In this document: positions 9,485 to 19,084 of the stretch, in pieces | How the letters are laid out: every line of letters starts with the position of its first letter | How positions within the stretch are numbered: position 1 is the stretch's first letter | DNA from: Erwinia billingiae Eb661 | GTDB taxonomy: Bacteria > Pseudomonadota > Gammaproteobacteria > Enterobacterales > Enterobacteriaceae | Reading direction: 5' to 3' | Assembly (NCBI RefSeq): GCF_000196615.1 | Contig: NC_014306.1 | Coordinates: 806,001-870,000, forward strand | DNA length: 64,000 nucleotides | Position numbers and translations under genes: made by a program | The notes under the pieces: generated by a model | The model's database searches: none | Seen by the model: only the letters and a program-made list of their open reading frames with translations | Told to the model about the DNA's origin: nothing

Positions 9485-12400
9485 ATGCCAAAACGTACCG
9501 ACATAAAAAGTATCCTGATCCTTGGCGCTGGCCCGATCGTAATCGGCCAGGCCTGCGAATTTGACTACTCTGGTGCACAGGCCTGTAAAGCCCTGCGCGA
9601 AGAGGGTTACCGCGTGATTCTGGTTAACTCCAACCCGGCAACCATCATGACTGACCCGGAAATGGCCGATGCGACCTATATCGAGCCGATCCACTGGGAA
9701 GTTGTGCGCAAGATTATCGAAAAAGAGCGTCCGGATGCGGTTCTGCCAACCATGGGCGGCCAGACCGCACTGAACTGTGCGCTGGAACTGGAACGCCAGG
9801 GCGTGCTGGAAGAGTTCGGCGTGGCGATGATTGGTGCTACCGCCGATGCCATCGACAAGGCAGAAGACCGTCAGCGCTTTGATAAAGCGATGAAGAGCAT
9901 CGGTCTGGATACCGCGCGTTCAGGCTTCGCACACAACATGGAAGAAGCCTATGCGGTTGCCGCAGACGTTGGCTTCCCGTGCATCATCCGTCCTTCCTTT
10001 ACCATGGGCGGCTCAGGTGGCGGTATTGCCTATAACCGTGAAGAGTTTGAAGAGATTTGCGAACGCGGTCTGGATCTTTCCCCCACCAACGAGCTGCTGA
10101 TTGATGAGTCGCTGATTGGCTGGAAAGAGTACGAGATGGAAGTGGTGCGTGATAAAAACGACAACTGCATCATCGTCTGCTCGATTGAAAACTTCGATGC
10201 AATGGGCATCCACACCGGTGACTCCATCACCGTGGCGCCAGCCCAGACCCTGACCGACAAAGAATATCAAATCATGCGTAACGCCTCGATGGCGGTACTG
10301 CGTGAAATCGGCGTGGAAACCGGTGGCTCTAACGTGCAGTTCTCCGTTAACCCGGCGAATGGCCGTCTGATCATCATCGAAATGAACCCACGCGTGTCGC
10401 GCTCTTCTGCGCTGGCGTCGAAAGCCACCGGTTTCCCGATTGCTAAAATCGCGGCCAAACTGGCGGTAGGTTACACGCTTGATGAGCTGATGAACGACAT
10501 CACCGGTGGCCTGACCCCGGCATCGTTCGAACCGTCTATCGACTACGTAGTGACCAAAATCCCTCGCTTCAACTTCGAGAAATTTGCCGGCGCGAATGAC
10601 CGCCTGACCACGCAGATGAAGTCGGTGGGTGAAGTGATGGCGATTGGCCGCACCCTGCAGGAATCCATGCAGAAAGCGCTGCGCGGCCTCGAAGTTGGCG
10701 CACATGGCTTTGACCCGAAAGTTGACCTGAACGATGCGGAAGCAATGACGGTTATCCGTCACGAGCTGAAAGACGCCGGTTCTGACCGTATCTGGTACAT
10801 CGCGGATGCGTTCCGTGCGGGCATGAACGTGGAAGAGATCTTCAGCCTGACCAACGTTGACCGCTGGTTCCTGGTTCAGATTGAAGAGCTGGTTCAGCTG
10901 GAAGGCCAGGTTGCCCGCGAAGGCGTTAATGGCCTGACGGCGGACTTCCTGCGTACCCTGAAGCGTAAAGGCTTTGCCGATGCGCGTCTGTCTGCGCTGG
11001 CGGGTGTGTCTGAAGCTGAAGTGCGTAAGCTGCGTGAGCAGTACAATCTGCACCCGGTATATAAGCGTGTCGATACCTGTGCGGCGGAATTCTCTACCGA
11101 TACCGCTTACATGTACTCCACCTATGAAGAAGAGTGCGAATCCAACCCTAACAGCGACCGTGAGAAAATCATGGTGCTGGGCGGCGGTCCAAACCGTATC
11201 GGCCAGGGCATTGAGTTCGACTACTGCTGCGTCCATGCATCACTGGCGCTGCGTGAAGACGGTTACGAGACCATTATGGTCAACTGTAACCCTGAAACCG
11301 TCTCCACCGACTACGACACCTCCGACCGTCTGTACTTCGAGCCGGTAACGCTGGAAGACGTGCTGGAAATCGTGCGTATCGAGAAGCCGAAAGGCGTGAT
11401 CGTGCAGTACGGTGGCCAGACGCCACTGAAACTGGCGCGTGAGCTGGAAGCCGCTGGCGTGCCGATTATCGGTACCAGCCCGGATGCTATCGACCGTGCA
11501 GAAGACCGCGAGCGTTTCCAGCAGGCGGTTGAACGCCTGGGCCTGAAGCAGCCGGCAAACTCCACCGTGACTGCGATTGAGCAGGCGGTAGAGAAAGCGG
11601 CGGTGATTGGCTATCCGCTGGTTGTGCGTCCTTCTTACGTGCTGGGCGGTCGTGCGATGGAAATCGTGTATGACGACATCGACCTGAAGCGCTACTTCCA
11701 GAATGCGGTTGCCGTCTCTAACGATGCGCCGGTGCTGCTGGACCGCTTCCTTGACGACGCGGTAGAAGTGGATGTGGATGCGATTTGCGACGGTGAGCGC
11801 GTGCTGATTGGCGGCATCATGGAGCATATCGAGCAGGCGGGCGTGCATTCCGGTGACTCCGCGTGTTCTCTGCCAGCCTACACGCTGAGCAAAGAGATCC
11901 AGGACGTGATGCGTCAGCAGGTTGAGAAGCTGGCCTTCGAACTCTGCGTACGTGGCCTGATGAACGTGCAGTTTGCGGTGAAAGACAACGAAGTTTACCT
12001 GATTGAGGTGAACCCACGTGCTGCCCGTACCGTACCGTTTGTTTCCAAGGCAACCGGTGTGCCGCTGGCGAAAGTGGCGGCACGCGTAATGGCAGGCAAA
12101 ACGCTGGCAGAGCAGGGCATTACGGAAGAAGTCATTCCGCCTTACTACTCGGTGAAAGAAGTGGTGCTGCCGTTTAACAAGTTCCAGGGCGTTGACCCCA
12201 TCCTCGGCCCTGAAATGCGTTCCACCGGTGAAGTCATGGGTGTTGGCAAAACCTTCGCAGAAGCGTTCTCGAAAGCGATGCTGGGCGCGGCGAGCAATAT
12301 GAAGAAAACCGGTCGTGCCTTATTGTCCGTGCGTGATGGCGACAAGAAGCGCATCGTTGCGCTGGCTGCCAAGCTGCAGTCACTGGGCTTCGAACTGGAC

Positions 12401-12709
12401 GCAACTCACGGTACCGCAGTGGTGCTGGGTGAAGCAGGGATCAACATCCGTCTGGTCAACAAGGTGCATGAAGGCCGTCCTCATATCCAGGATCGTCTGA
12501 AAAACGGTGAGTACGCTTACATCGTAAACACCACGGCAGGACGCCAGGCGATTGAGGATTCCAAACTGATCCGCCGCAGCGCGCTGCAGTACAAGGTGCA
12601 CTACGACACCACGCTGAACGGTGCGTTTGCTACGGCAAACTCACTGAGCGCAGATCCCACCGCGCAGGTTATCTCGGTGCAGGAAATGCACGCGCAGATC
12701 CAGGGCTAA
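9485..12709 (+). CDS. carB: Carbamoyl-phosphate synthase, large subunit
   Basis: A 1074-residue synthetase with two homologous ATP-grasp halves. The N-terminal half makes carboxyphosphate and carbamate. The C-terminal half, starting near residue 555 with [18 protein letters not shown], phosphorylates carbamate. The last ~140 residues form the allosteric domain for UMP, IMP and ornithine. Length matches E. coli (1073). An SD (CAGGAG) precedes the ATG, 14 bases after carA. Confidence 0.98.
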   Translation: MPKRTDIKSILILGAGPIVIGQACEFDYSGAQACKALREEGYRVILVNSNPATIMTDPEMADATYIEPIHWEVVRKIIEKERPDAVLPTMGGQTALNCALELERQGVLEEFGVAMIGATADAIDKAEDRQRFDKAMKSIGLDTARSGFAHNMEEAYAVAADVGFPCIIRPSFTMGGSGGGIAYNREEFEEICERGLDLSPTNELLIDESLIGWKEYEMEVVRDKNDNCIIVCSIENFDAMGIHTGDSITVAPAQTLTDKEYQIMRNASMAVLREIGVETGGSNVQFSVNPANGRLIIIEMNPRVSRSSALASKATGFPIAKIAAKLAVGYTLDELMNDITGGLTPASFEPSIDYVVTKIPRFNFEKFAGANDRLTTQMKSVGEVMAIGRTLQESMQKALRGLEVGAHGFDPKVDLNDAEAMTVIRHELKDAGSDRIWYIADAFRAGMNVEEIFSLTNVDRWFLVQIEELVQLEGQVAREGVNGLTADFLRTLKRKGFADARLSALAGVSEAEVRKLREQYNLHPVYKRVDTCAAEFSTDTAYMYSTYEEECESNPNSDREKIMVLGGGPNRIGQGIEFDYCCVHASLALREDGYETIMVNCNPETVSTDYDTSDRLYFEPVTLEDVLEIVRIEKPKGVIVQYGGQTPLKLARELEAAGVPIIGTSPDAIDRAEDRERFQQAVERLGLKQPANSTVTAIEQAVEKAAVIGYPLVVRPSYVLGGRAMEIVYDDIDLKRYFQNAVAVSNDAPVLLDRFLDDAVEVDVDAICDGERVLIGGIMEHIEQAGVHSGDSACSLPAYTLSKEIQDVMRQQVEKLAFELCVRGLMNVQFAVKDNEVYLIEVNPRAARTVPFVSKATGVPLAKVAARVMAGKTLAEQGITEEVIPPYYSVKEVVLPFNKFQGVDPILGPEMRSTGEVMGVGKTFAEAFSKAMLGAASNMKKTGRALLSVRDGDKKRIVALAAKLQSLGFELDATHGTAVVLGEAGINIRLVNKVHEGRPHIQDRLKNGEYAYIVNTTAGRQAIEDSKLIRRSALQYKVHYDTTLNGAFATANSLSADPTAQVISVQEMHAQIQG

Positions 12710-12729
12710 GTCTCTGTCAGCGAATACCC

Positions 12730-12756
12730 ATCCCCGCTTCGGCGGGGATTTTTTTT
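12730..12756 (+). terminator. carAB terminator
   Basis: Stem ATCCCCGC/GCGGGGAT with a TTCG tetraloop, followed by a run of T. A strong rho-independent terminator 20 bases after carB. Confidence 0.93.
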
Positions 12757-12801
12757 GCCTGAAATTCCCCCGATCCAAACCCGCCTGGCTGGCCGATTGT
12801 T

Positions 12802-12825
12802 GTGCAACCGGTTAACCACTTGCAC
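12802..12825. repeat. Inverted repeat upstream of the gntR operon
   Basis: GTGCAA (12802-12807) and TTGCAC (12820-12825) flank CCGGTTAACCAC. The left half, GCAACCGGTT, resembles a LacI/PurR-family core, but the right half does not complete it. It may be a regulator site for the downstream operon; no regulator can be named. Confidence 0.35.
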
Positions 12826-12890
12826 CTTTTTTAATCAGAGCTTTTTATTATCTTCAGGCGATTATCCCAGCAAATCAGTAGCTTGATTTA

Positions 12891-12938
12891 TTGGCACCCA
12901 ATTTGCTTTAAGTAAAAAAGGTAGAGTTGTTGGACCAA
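12891..12938 (+). promoter_or_regulatory. Candidate promoter and GntR-type operators of the accessory operon
   Basis: A possible promoter is TTGGCA (12891-12896), 16 bases, TAAAAA (12913-12918). Two palindromes flank it: ATTGG-CAC-CCAAT (12890-12902), over the -35, and TTGG-A-CCAA (12930-12938), just after the expected start. The second lies in TTGTTGGACCA (12927-12937), which fits the FadR-subfamily pattern TNGT-N3-ACNA. Position and family fit suggest autorepression by the adjacent GntR protein; this is inference. Confidence 0.45.
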
Positions 12939-12954
12939 TTATTCAGGGGAAGCC

Positions 12955-13665
12955 ATGTCAGCATCGATCGGTAATCTCGGCCCGATTGCGGTGCAGCACA
13001 GTGATGTGCTGGTACTGGACGCGTTGACCCGTTACGTCGCCCAAAGCGGCACCCAAATCGGCGAGCGTTTACCGCCGGAACGCGTGCTTGCAGAAAAGCT
13101 CGGCGTCAGCCGTAACACCGTGCGTGAAGCCCTTAAACGGTGGGAAGCGCTGGGCATCATCGTTCGCCGTAAAGGCAGTGGCACCTTTCTCCATGCTGAA
13201 GTCACCAGTGATGACAGTTTCCTGTCGCTGCGTTTCAAAAACGACTCCAGCAACATGCTCCATGCGCTGGAAGTGCGCCGGATTATTGAGAGCGAATCCT
13301 GCGCGCTGGCGGCGGTCCGTGCTTCCGATGACGATCTTCGTGACATTGAGATCCGGCTGGAAGAGATGGAAAGAGTCCATCTGGCAGTCGGTTCTGCTGG
13401 GGCAGAAGACTGGGCATTTCACGCCAGCATTTACCACGCGGCACACAATCCGCTGTTACTGCGGATGGTGGTGGGTCTTTACGACACGCTGCATGCCTTT
13501 TTTGAATCACCACCTGAACAGGCCCTGTTTAGCGATTCGTTTTCCCTGCATCGCACCTTGTATGAAGCCATTGCCGACCGTAATGCGGAAGAAGCACGCC
13601 GCATCAGCCATTTAATTCTCGATATAACCGAGCGTGATATGAAGGAAGTGATTAATGCAGCCTGA
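12955..13665 (+). CDS. GntR/FadR-subfamily regulator with FCD ligand-binding domain
   Basis: A 236-residue regulator. Residues ~17-80 form the GntR winged helix (GERLPPERVLAEKLGVSRNT, then a wing ending RRKGSGTF). Residues ~100-225 form an FCD domain, which in characterised relatives binds carboxylate effectors, often with a metal. The four usual metal-ligand positions appear kept: Asp152, His156, His199, His219 with family-like spacing. It overlaps the next gene by 11 bases, so it is co-transcribed with the lyase and transporter and probably regulates them. The effector is unknown. Confidence 0.88.
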   Translation: MSASIGNLGPIAVQHSDVLVLDALTRYVAQSGTQIGERLPPERVLAEKLGVSRNTVREALKRWEALGIIVRRKGSGTFLHAEVTSDDSFLSLRFKNDSSNMLHALEVRRIIESESCALAAVRASDDDLRDIEIRLEEMERVHLAVGSAGAEDWAFHASIYHAAHNPLLLRMVVGLYDTLHAFFESPPEQALFSDSFSLHRTLYEAIADRNAEEARRISHLILDITERDMKEVINAA

Positions 13666-14818
13666 AAAGCCCTTTAGTGAACAAACCCGACTGACCCACG
13701 ATCAACGTCATGACAAAGGCGCGGTTTCCCCACCCGTCTATCAATCCTCTTTGTTCAGCTTCAGTGATTACGACAGCATGATTGCCCGCTTTCGTGGCGA
13801 CAGCGATCAGCCGTTGTATTCACGGGTCGATAACCCGACGGTCAAAGTTCTGCAGGACAAAATGGCCGAACTGGAGGGTGGGGAAGCCTGCCTGGCTTTT
13901 GGCAGCGGGATGGCGGCGATCAGCAATGCCATTCTGAGCGTGGTCCAGCCCGGCGATAAGGTGGTTTGCATCAATCACGTCTATCCGGATACCTACCGTT
14001 TCCTGAAAGGGTTCTGCACCCGCTTTAACATCAGCAGTGAGTTTGTCGATGGCGACTCGCTTGAGGCGATTGCCGCCGCGCTGCCGGGTGCGAAGTTGCT
14101 GTATCTCGAAAGCCCAAGCAGTTGGGTGATGAGCGAACAGGATCTGCAGAAGATTGCCGCGCTGGCGAAAGAGCACAAGGTGATCACCCTGATTGATAAC
14201 AGCTGGGCCTCGCCGCTGTTCCAGAAGCCGCTGGCGCTGGGCATCGATATGGTGGTGCATTCCGCCTCGAAATACATTGGTGGCCACAGCGATGTGGTGG
14301 CTGGACTGGTTATCGCCAATGCCGAACGCATCAGCGCCATCTCGCGTTATATCAGCCCGTTCCTTGGCGGCAAGCTGTCGGCTAATGAAGCCTGGCTGCT
14401 GATCCGTGGCCTGCGGACCTTGCCGTTACGCATGCGGCAGCACCATGAAAGTGCGCTGCAGCTGGCTTCTCAACTTCAGGACCATCCGCAGATCCTCGCG
14501 GTAAACCATCCGGGCCTGCACAAAGCCGCCTTTTCCACCCTCAGCGGCTACAGCGGGCTGTTCTCTTTTGAGCTGGATCAGTCGGTCGATATTCCGACCT
14601 TCTGTAATGCGTTGCAGCTGTTCCATATGGGCGTGAGCTGGGGAGGATTTGAAAGTCTGGTGATGCCCGCCATTTCGGTGCTGAATCAGGCCGGTGAATT
14701 TAACTCCGCCGTGGATTTTGGCGTCTCACCACGCGTAATCCGCGTCTCCATCGGTCTGGAAGACACCGCAGATTTGTGGAACGACCTGCAGCAGGCGATT
14801 GCCGCCGCACGCCAGTAA
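13655..14818 (+). CDS. Cystathionine beta-lyase-like PLP enzyme (MetC type)
   Basis: A 387-residue Cys/Met-metabolism PLP-dependent enzyme. Visible active-site residues are Tyr55-Arg57 (YSR, phosphate contact from the neighbouring subunit), Tyr110, Asp181 (IDNSW), Schiff-base Lys206 (SASKYIGG) and substrate-carboxylate Arg363 in RVSIGLED. The block SWGGFESL (328-335) is that of E. coli MetC rather than of cystathionine gamma-synthases. It therefore probably cleaves a C-S (or C-O) beta bond of an amino acid, releasing pyruvate and ammonia. Being second in an operon with an ABC importer, it likely acts on an imported compound and not in methionine synthesis. The true substrate is unknown. Confidence 0.85.
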   Translation: MQPEKPFSEQTRLTHDQRHDKGAVSPPVYQSSLFSFSDYDSMIARFRGDSDQPLYSRVDNPTVKVLQDKMAELEGGEACLAFGSGMAAISNAILSVVQPGDKVVCINHVYPDTYRFLKGFCTRFNISSEFVDGDSLEAIAAALPGAKLLYLESPSSWVMSEQDLQKIAALAKEHKVITLIDNSWASPLFQKPLALGIDMVVHSASKYIGGHSDVVAGLVIANAERISAISRYISPFLGGKLSANEAWLLIRGLRTLPLRMRQHHESALQLASQLQDHPQILAVNHPGLHKAAFSTLSGYSGLFSFELDQSVDIPTFCNALQLFHMGVSWGGFESLVMPAISVLNQAGEFNSAVDFGVSPRVIRVSIGLEDTADLWNDLQQAIAAARQ

Positions 14819-14856
14819 CCTGATTGCCCGCACTCCATTAACAAGAGGTCATGAAA

Positions 14857-16140
14857 ATGCGACAGCCTTTACGCTCTTTGTTACTTAACAGCGTCCTGAT
14901 TACCCTGGGAATGTGCAGTGCCTACAGCACAGTGGCCGCCACCAAACTGACGCTGGTGGAAGTGATCACCAGCCCGGCCCGCACGGCGATGCTGCAGAAA
15001 ATGCTGAGCGAATATAAAACCCAGCACCCGGAGACGGAAATCGAAGTGATCTCCCTTCCCTGGGGGCAGGCATTTGAAAAACTGGGCACCATGATGCAAA
15101 GCGGGCAGGTGCCGGATGTGGTTGAAATGCCGGACACCTGGCAAGGGCTGTATGCCAGCAACAATATGCTGGTGGATCTGGAACCTAAGCTGAAGGCGTG
15201 GCCAAACACTGCCAACCTGACCGACAAAACGCTGGATATGGCGCGGGCGTCGGACGGCAAAGCCAATATGGTTCCCTACGGTTTCTATCTGCGCGCCATG
15301 TTCTGGAATAAGAAACTTTTCCAGCAGGCAGGCCTGAGTGGCCCACCAAAAACCATGGATGAGTTTGTGGCGGATGCCAAAAAGATCAGCGCGCTGGGCA
15401 ATGGCATCAGCGGGTACTGCATGCGCGGCGGCGTAGGTGGCACCAATGCCTGGATGATGTTTATGACCACCATGAACGGCTCACCGGCTTTCTTTGATAA
15501 AGACGGGAACAGCACGCTGACTCAGCCAGGGGCGATCAAAGGCGCGCAGCTGCTGGTCGATATGTACAAGCAGGGTGGTGCACCGAAGGACAGCGTCAAC
15601 TGGGGCTTCAATGAAATTGTCTCCGGCTTCTACTCCGGAAAATGCGCAATGCTGGACCAGGATCCCGATGCCCTGATCGCCATCAAAAACAGCATGAATC
15701 CGGATGACTTTGGCGTGGCGCCAATGCCGGTTGGGCCATCAGGCAAAGCCTATCCGACGATTGGCTACACCGGCTGGTCGATCTTCAAGCAGGCCAAACA
15801 CCCGGATGACGCCTGGCAGCTGATCCAGTTCCTTAGCAGTGAAGCCAATAACCTCACCTGGTCGAAGTTTGTCGGCACCTTGCCAATCTACAAAGGGGCC
15901 GAGAACGATCCGTTCTACCATTCACCCCAGTTTGCGGGCTGGTTCACCGAGCTTAACGACCCGAAATACGTTCCCCTGACCATGCCTACCCATCTGAAAG
16001 GCTGGGGCTATTTCAACTCGGTCACGGTGAAAGAGAGTACCCAGGAAACGTTGTTAGGGGAAAACGACACGACCTCGATGGTGGAGGATTGGGCCAAATA
16101 CCTGACCAAAGAGCAAAAAGCCTGGATGGCTACCCAGTAA
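14857..16140 (+). CDS. ABC transporter periplasmic substrate-binding protein (family 1, CUT1-like)
   Basis: A 427-residue extracellular solute-binding protein of the sugar/MalE type (SBP_bac_1). The N-terminus has a Sec signal peptide, with cleavage likely after ...YSTVAA. Two in-frame ATGs lie six bases apart; the second (14857) is preferred because AGAGG at 14844-14848 is eight bases from it and only two from the first at 14851. CUT1 binding proteins carry oligosaccharides, glycerol phosphates and related polyols. The ligand here is not evident. It follows the lyase by 38 bases; a GC-rich hairpin separates it from the permeases. Confidence 0.88.
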   Translation: MRQPLRSLLLNSVLITLGMCSAYSTVAATKLTLVEVITSPARTAMLQKMLSEYKTQHPETEIEVISLPWGQAFEKLGTMMQSGQVPDVVEMPDTWQGLYASNNMLVDLEPKLKAWPNTANLTDKTLDMARASDGKANMVPYGFYLRAMFWNKKLFQQAGLSGPPKTMDEFVADAKKISALGNGISGYCMRGGVGGTNAWMMFMTTMNGSPAFFDKDGNSTLTQPGAIKGAQLLVDMYKQGGAPKDSVNWGFNEIVSGFYSGKCAMLDQDPDALIAIKNSMNPDDFGVAPMPVGPSGKAYPTIGYTGWSIFKQAKHPDDAWQLIQFLSSEANNLTWSKFVGTLPIYKGAENDPFYHSPQFAGWFTELNDPKYVPLTMPTHLKGWGYFNSVTVKESTQETLLGENDTTSMVEDWAKYLTKEQKAWMATQ

Positions 16141-16147
16141 CCCACGC

Positions 16148-16167
16148 GCCCCCGTCGTGACGGGGGC
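16148..16167 (+). repeat. Intra-operon hairpin between binding protein and permease genes
   Basis: Perfect arms GCCCCCGTC/GACGGGGGC around two bases (effectively eight pairs and a four-base loop), without a T tract. Such elements between malE and malF protect the upstream mRNA and raise binding-protein levels; a similar role is inferred. Confidence 0.6.
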
Positions 16168-16185
16168 GGCAATGGAGACGGAATT

Positions 16186-17109
16186 ATGATGCTGGACGTC
16201 AGAATGGTTGAAACTGCCAGACCGCCGCGCTTCCACCGGCTGCGGATGCTGGCAGAGCCCTGGCTGTATATGAGCCCAACGCTGATCCTGATTGGCCTGT
16301 TTATCTTCGTGCCGATGATGATCGGCATCTCGTACGCCTTCCAGAATATCCAGCTACTTAATCCGCTGGACAGCGGCTGGGTGGGACTGGATAACTTCCG
16401 CGAAATGTTTGATGACCGCCGTTTCTTTAAGGCGCTCGGGCACACCGCAAACTGGACGCTGACGTCATTGGGACTGCAGTTTTTCCTCGGGCTCGGGCTG
16501 GCGTTGTTGCTTAACCGGGAGTTTCCGCTGCGGCGCTGGGTGCAGGCGCTGGTGTTTCTCCCCTGGGCAGTTCCGGCGTTTCTGTCCGGATTAACCTGGT
16601 CATGGTTGCTGAACCCGGTGATCGGCATTTTGCCGCACTGGATGACGGCCCTGCATTTGATCAGCGAACCGTACAACATTCTCTCCGATCCGCAACTGGC
16701 GCTGTATGGGCCGGTGATCGCCAACGTCTGGTTTGGCATTCCCTTTTTCGCCATCACCCTGTTAGCGGCATTGCAGTCGATCCCGAAAGATCTGTATGAA
16801 GCGGCCTCAATGGATGGTGCCAGCAGCTGGCAGCAGTTCAGGCGGGTGACGCTGCCTTTTCTGGCGCCAATGATCGCCATTACCGTGATGCTCCGGACCA
16901 TCTGGATTGCTAACTTTGCTGACCTGATCGTGGTGATGACCGATGGCGGGCCTGCCGGATCGACCTCGATTCTGTCGAGCTATATCTTCACCACGGCCTA
17001 TCGCAAGCTGGACTTTGGCTATGCCTCCGCGATGGCGGTATTCCTGCTGATCCTGATGACCTGCTATGCCCTGGTGCTGCTGCGGATCCGTCATCAGATG
17101 CTGAAATAA
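16186..17109 (+). CDS. ABC transporter permease, MalF type
   Basis: A 307-residue inner-membrane permease with about six membrane segments. The cytoplasmic EAA loop at residues ~204-226 (LYEAASMDGASSWQQFRR) contacts the ATPase. Family: binding-protein-dependent transport inner-membrane component, CUT1 first permease. GGAG eight bases upstream supports the ATG at 16186. Ten bases separate it from the second permease, with which it forms the heterodimeric channel. Confidence 0.9.
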   Translation: MMLDVRMVETARPPRFHRLRMLAEPWLYMSPTLILIGLFIFVPMMIGISYAFQNIQLLNPLDSGWVGLDNFREMFDDRRFFKALGHTANWTLTSLGLQFFLGLGLALLLNREFPLRRWVQALVFLPWAVPAFLSGLTWSWLLNPVIGILPHWMTALHLISEPYNILSDPQLALYGPVIANVWFGIPFFAITLLAALQSIPKDLYEAASMDGASSWQQFRRVTLPFLAPMIAITVMLRTIWIANFADLIVVMTDGGPAGSTSILSSYIFTTAYRKLDFGYASAMAVFLLILMTCYALVLLRIRHQMLK

Positions 17110-17119
17110 GGAGAGCATA

Positions 17120-17947
17120 ATGCGCCAGCTATTACGTCTGATGGGTCACCGGGTGGGCATTCTGGCTTACCTGCTGTTTGCCTTGTTTCCGCTGTACTGG
17201 GTGATCAAAATTTCGGTGACGCCTGACAAGCTGCTCTACAGCGAAGGGGTGAAAATGTGGCCGAGCGCCTTCACCTTCGAGCATTTCAGACGGGTATTTG
17301 TTGAGAGCGACTTTCCAACCTTCTTCAGCAATAGCCTGATCGTCTCGTTTTCCACCGCGGCACTGGCGACGGTGATTTCCGCGCTGGCAGGCTATGCCTT
17401 TTCCCGCTTCTCCTTCAAAGGAAAAACGGTGATTGCTGCCCTGTTGCTGTTCACCCAGATGTTCCCGCTGGTGATGATCCTCGCCCCGATTTACAAGGTG
17501 ATGGCGCCGTTAGGATTGACCAATAATCTGCTGGGGCTGATCCTGATTTACACCGCGTTTAACGTCCCTTTTGCCACCTTCCTGATGCAGTCCTTTTTCG
17601 ACGCCATTCCCAAAGACCTGGAAGAATCGGCGATGCTGGAAGGCTGTACGCGTTTTCAGGCGTTAGTCAAAGTGCTGGCACCGCTGACCTTACCGGGTAT
17701 GGCGGCCACGTTAGGGTTCGTCTTTACCGCCGCATGGAGCGAGCTGCTGTTCTCGCTGATGCTGATCAATAAAAACTCGGTGATGACCTTTCCGGTCGGA
17801 CTACTGAGTTTTGTCTCGAAATTCGCCGTTTCATGGGGAGATATGATGGCAGCCGCAGTGCTGGCGCTGATCCCTGCCTGTCTGTTTTTCGCGTTCATTC
17901 AGCGTTACCTCATTCAGGGGCTGACGGCGGGTGCGGTAAAAGGATAA
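17120..17947 (+). CDS. ABC transporter permease, MalG type
   Basis: A 275-residue permease with about six membrane segments and an EAA loop near residues 166-186 (DLEESAMLEGCTRFQALVKV). It is the usual second permease of CUT1 importers. AAGGAG precedes the ATG. The stop is five bases before the ATPase start. Confidence 0.9.
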   Translation: MRQLLRLMGHRVGILAYLLFALFPLYWVIKISVTPDKLLYSEGVKMWPSAFTFEHFRRVFVESDFPTFFSNSLIVSFSTAALATVISALAGYAFSRFSFKGKTVIAALLLFTQMFPLVMILAPIYKVMAPLGLTNNLLGLILIYTAFNVPFATFLMQSFFDAIPKDLEESAMLEGCTRFQALVKVLAPLTLPGMAATLGFVFTAAWSELLFSLMLINKNSVMTFPVGLLSFVSKFAVSWGDMMAAAVLALIPACLFFAFIQRYLIQGLTAGAVKG

Positions 17948-17952
17948 TCATC

Positions 17953-19035
17953 ATGGCTCAAATCTCTCTTTCGCAAATTGAAAAGCGCTACGGCAACGTC
18001 GAAGTGCTGCGTGACATCAATCTGACCATTGCTGACGGCGAATTCGTGGTGCTGGTGGGTCCGTCAGGCTGCGGCAAATCGACGTTGTTAAGGACCATCG
18101 CCGGGCTCGAACTGGCCAGCAGCGGAGATATTCGCATTGGCAACCGGTTGATGAATCAGGTTGCGCCGAAAGATCGTGATATCTCGATGGTGTTCCAGAG
18201 TTACGCGCTCTATCCGCATCTAACGGTCGCGCGCAATATGGGGTTCAGCCTGGAGGTGCAGAAACGGCCCAAAGCCGAAATTGAGGCGGCGGTAAAACGG
18301 GCGGCCGAGATTTTAAGCCTGACCGCCTTGTTGGATCGTCGCCCGAAAGAACTTTCCGGCGGCCAGCGCCAGCGTGTGGCGATGGGAAGGGCGATTGTCC
18401 GCCAGCCCAAAGTGTTTCTGTTTGATGAACCCTTATCTAACCTCGACGCACAGCTGCGTGGGCAGATGCGCGTGGAGATTAAAAAACTCCATCAGCAGAT
18501 GAATAACACTATCGTCTACGTGACCCATGATCAGGTGGAAGCGATGACGCTGGCCGACCGCATCGTGGTGCTTAACCACGGGGTTATTCAGCAGGTGGGT
18601 ACGCCGTTAGAGCTGTACGACACGCCCGCCAATAAGTTCGTCGCCAGCTTTATCGGTTCGCCGCCAATGAACTTTATCAGCGGCAACATCCAACGGCATG
18701 ATCTTGGCCTCAGCCTGCAGGTCAGCGCCGAACTTTCCCTGCCGTTACTGGAGCGGGCCACGCCGCTCAGCCATGGCAAATCGGTGATTTATGGTATCCG
18801 CCCGGAAAATATCCTGCTGTGCGATCTGGCGGATCAAGGAGCGATGCCGTTGACCGTGTCGTTGATTGAGCCTACCGGCTTATCTGAGTTAATTCATGGC
18901 ACGCTGGCCGGAGAACCGATGATGATTTACTGCACCCAGCGGTCGGGCTGTGCGGCGGGGGATGTCAGAGGGGTGAAGTTTGATCTGGAACGGATACAGC
19001 TGTTCGATGCCGACAGCCAGCAGCGGTTGCCGTAG
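17953..19035 (+). CDS. ABC transporter ATPase, MalK/UgpC type
   Basis: A 360-residue ATPase. The start ATG at 17953 gives MAQISLSQIEKRYG, the normal family N-terminus; the open frame further upstream is permease sequence. Walker A GPSGCGKST is at 36-44, the Q-loop near 82, signature LSGGQ at 134-138, Walker B with Asp158-Glu159 and the switch His192. A C-terminal TOBE-like region follows (residues ~235-360), as in CUT1 ATPases that may be regulated or shared between importers. It completes a full importer. Confidence 0.93.
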   Translation: MAQISLSQIEKRYGNVEVLRDINLTIADGEFVVLVGPSGCGKSTLLRTIAGLELASSGDIRIGNRLMNQVAPKDRDISMVFQSYALYPHLTVARNMGFSLEVQKRPKAEIEAAVKRAAEILSLTALLDRRPKELSGGQRQRVAMGRAIVRQPKVFLFDEPLSNLDAQLRGQMRVEIKKLHQQMNNTIVYVTHDQVEAMTLADRIVVLNHGVIQQVGTPLELYDTPANKFVASFIGSPPMNFISGNIQRHDLGLSLQVSAELSLPLLERATPLSHGKSVIYGIRPENILLCDLADQGAMPLTVSLIEPTGLSELIHGTLAGEPMMIYCTQRSGCAAGDVRGVKFDLERIQLFDADSQQRLP

Positions 19036-19084
19036 CCGGTCAGTTTGACCGGCCTGCCGCCGGCGTTAAGCGCGGCAGGCCGGT
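19036..19084. terminator. Overlapping hairpins at the convergent operon/lysE junction
   Basis: CCGGTCA/TGACCGG (19036-19042 with 19046-19052), and a stronger 13-base stem (19048-19060 with 19072-19084) whose left arm shares five bases with it, so the two cannot form together. There is no T run, so termination may depend on the large stem or on Rho. It lies between two convergent genes. Confidence 0.55.

Noticed and set aside
10013..11236. 407-codon open frame on the minus strand
   Set aside because: Lies wholly inside carB, is low-complexity in composition, lacks a ribosome-binding site and has no family resemblance; a by-product of high-GC third positions in carB.
12802..12817. PurR box upstream of the gntR operon
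   Set aside because: GTGCAACCGGTTAACC misses three defined consensus bases, including both ends; reported only as an inverted repeat.
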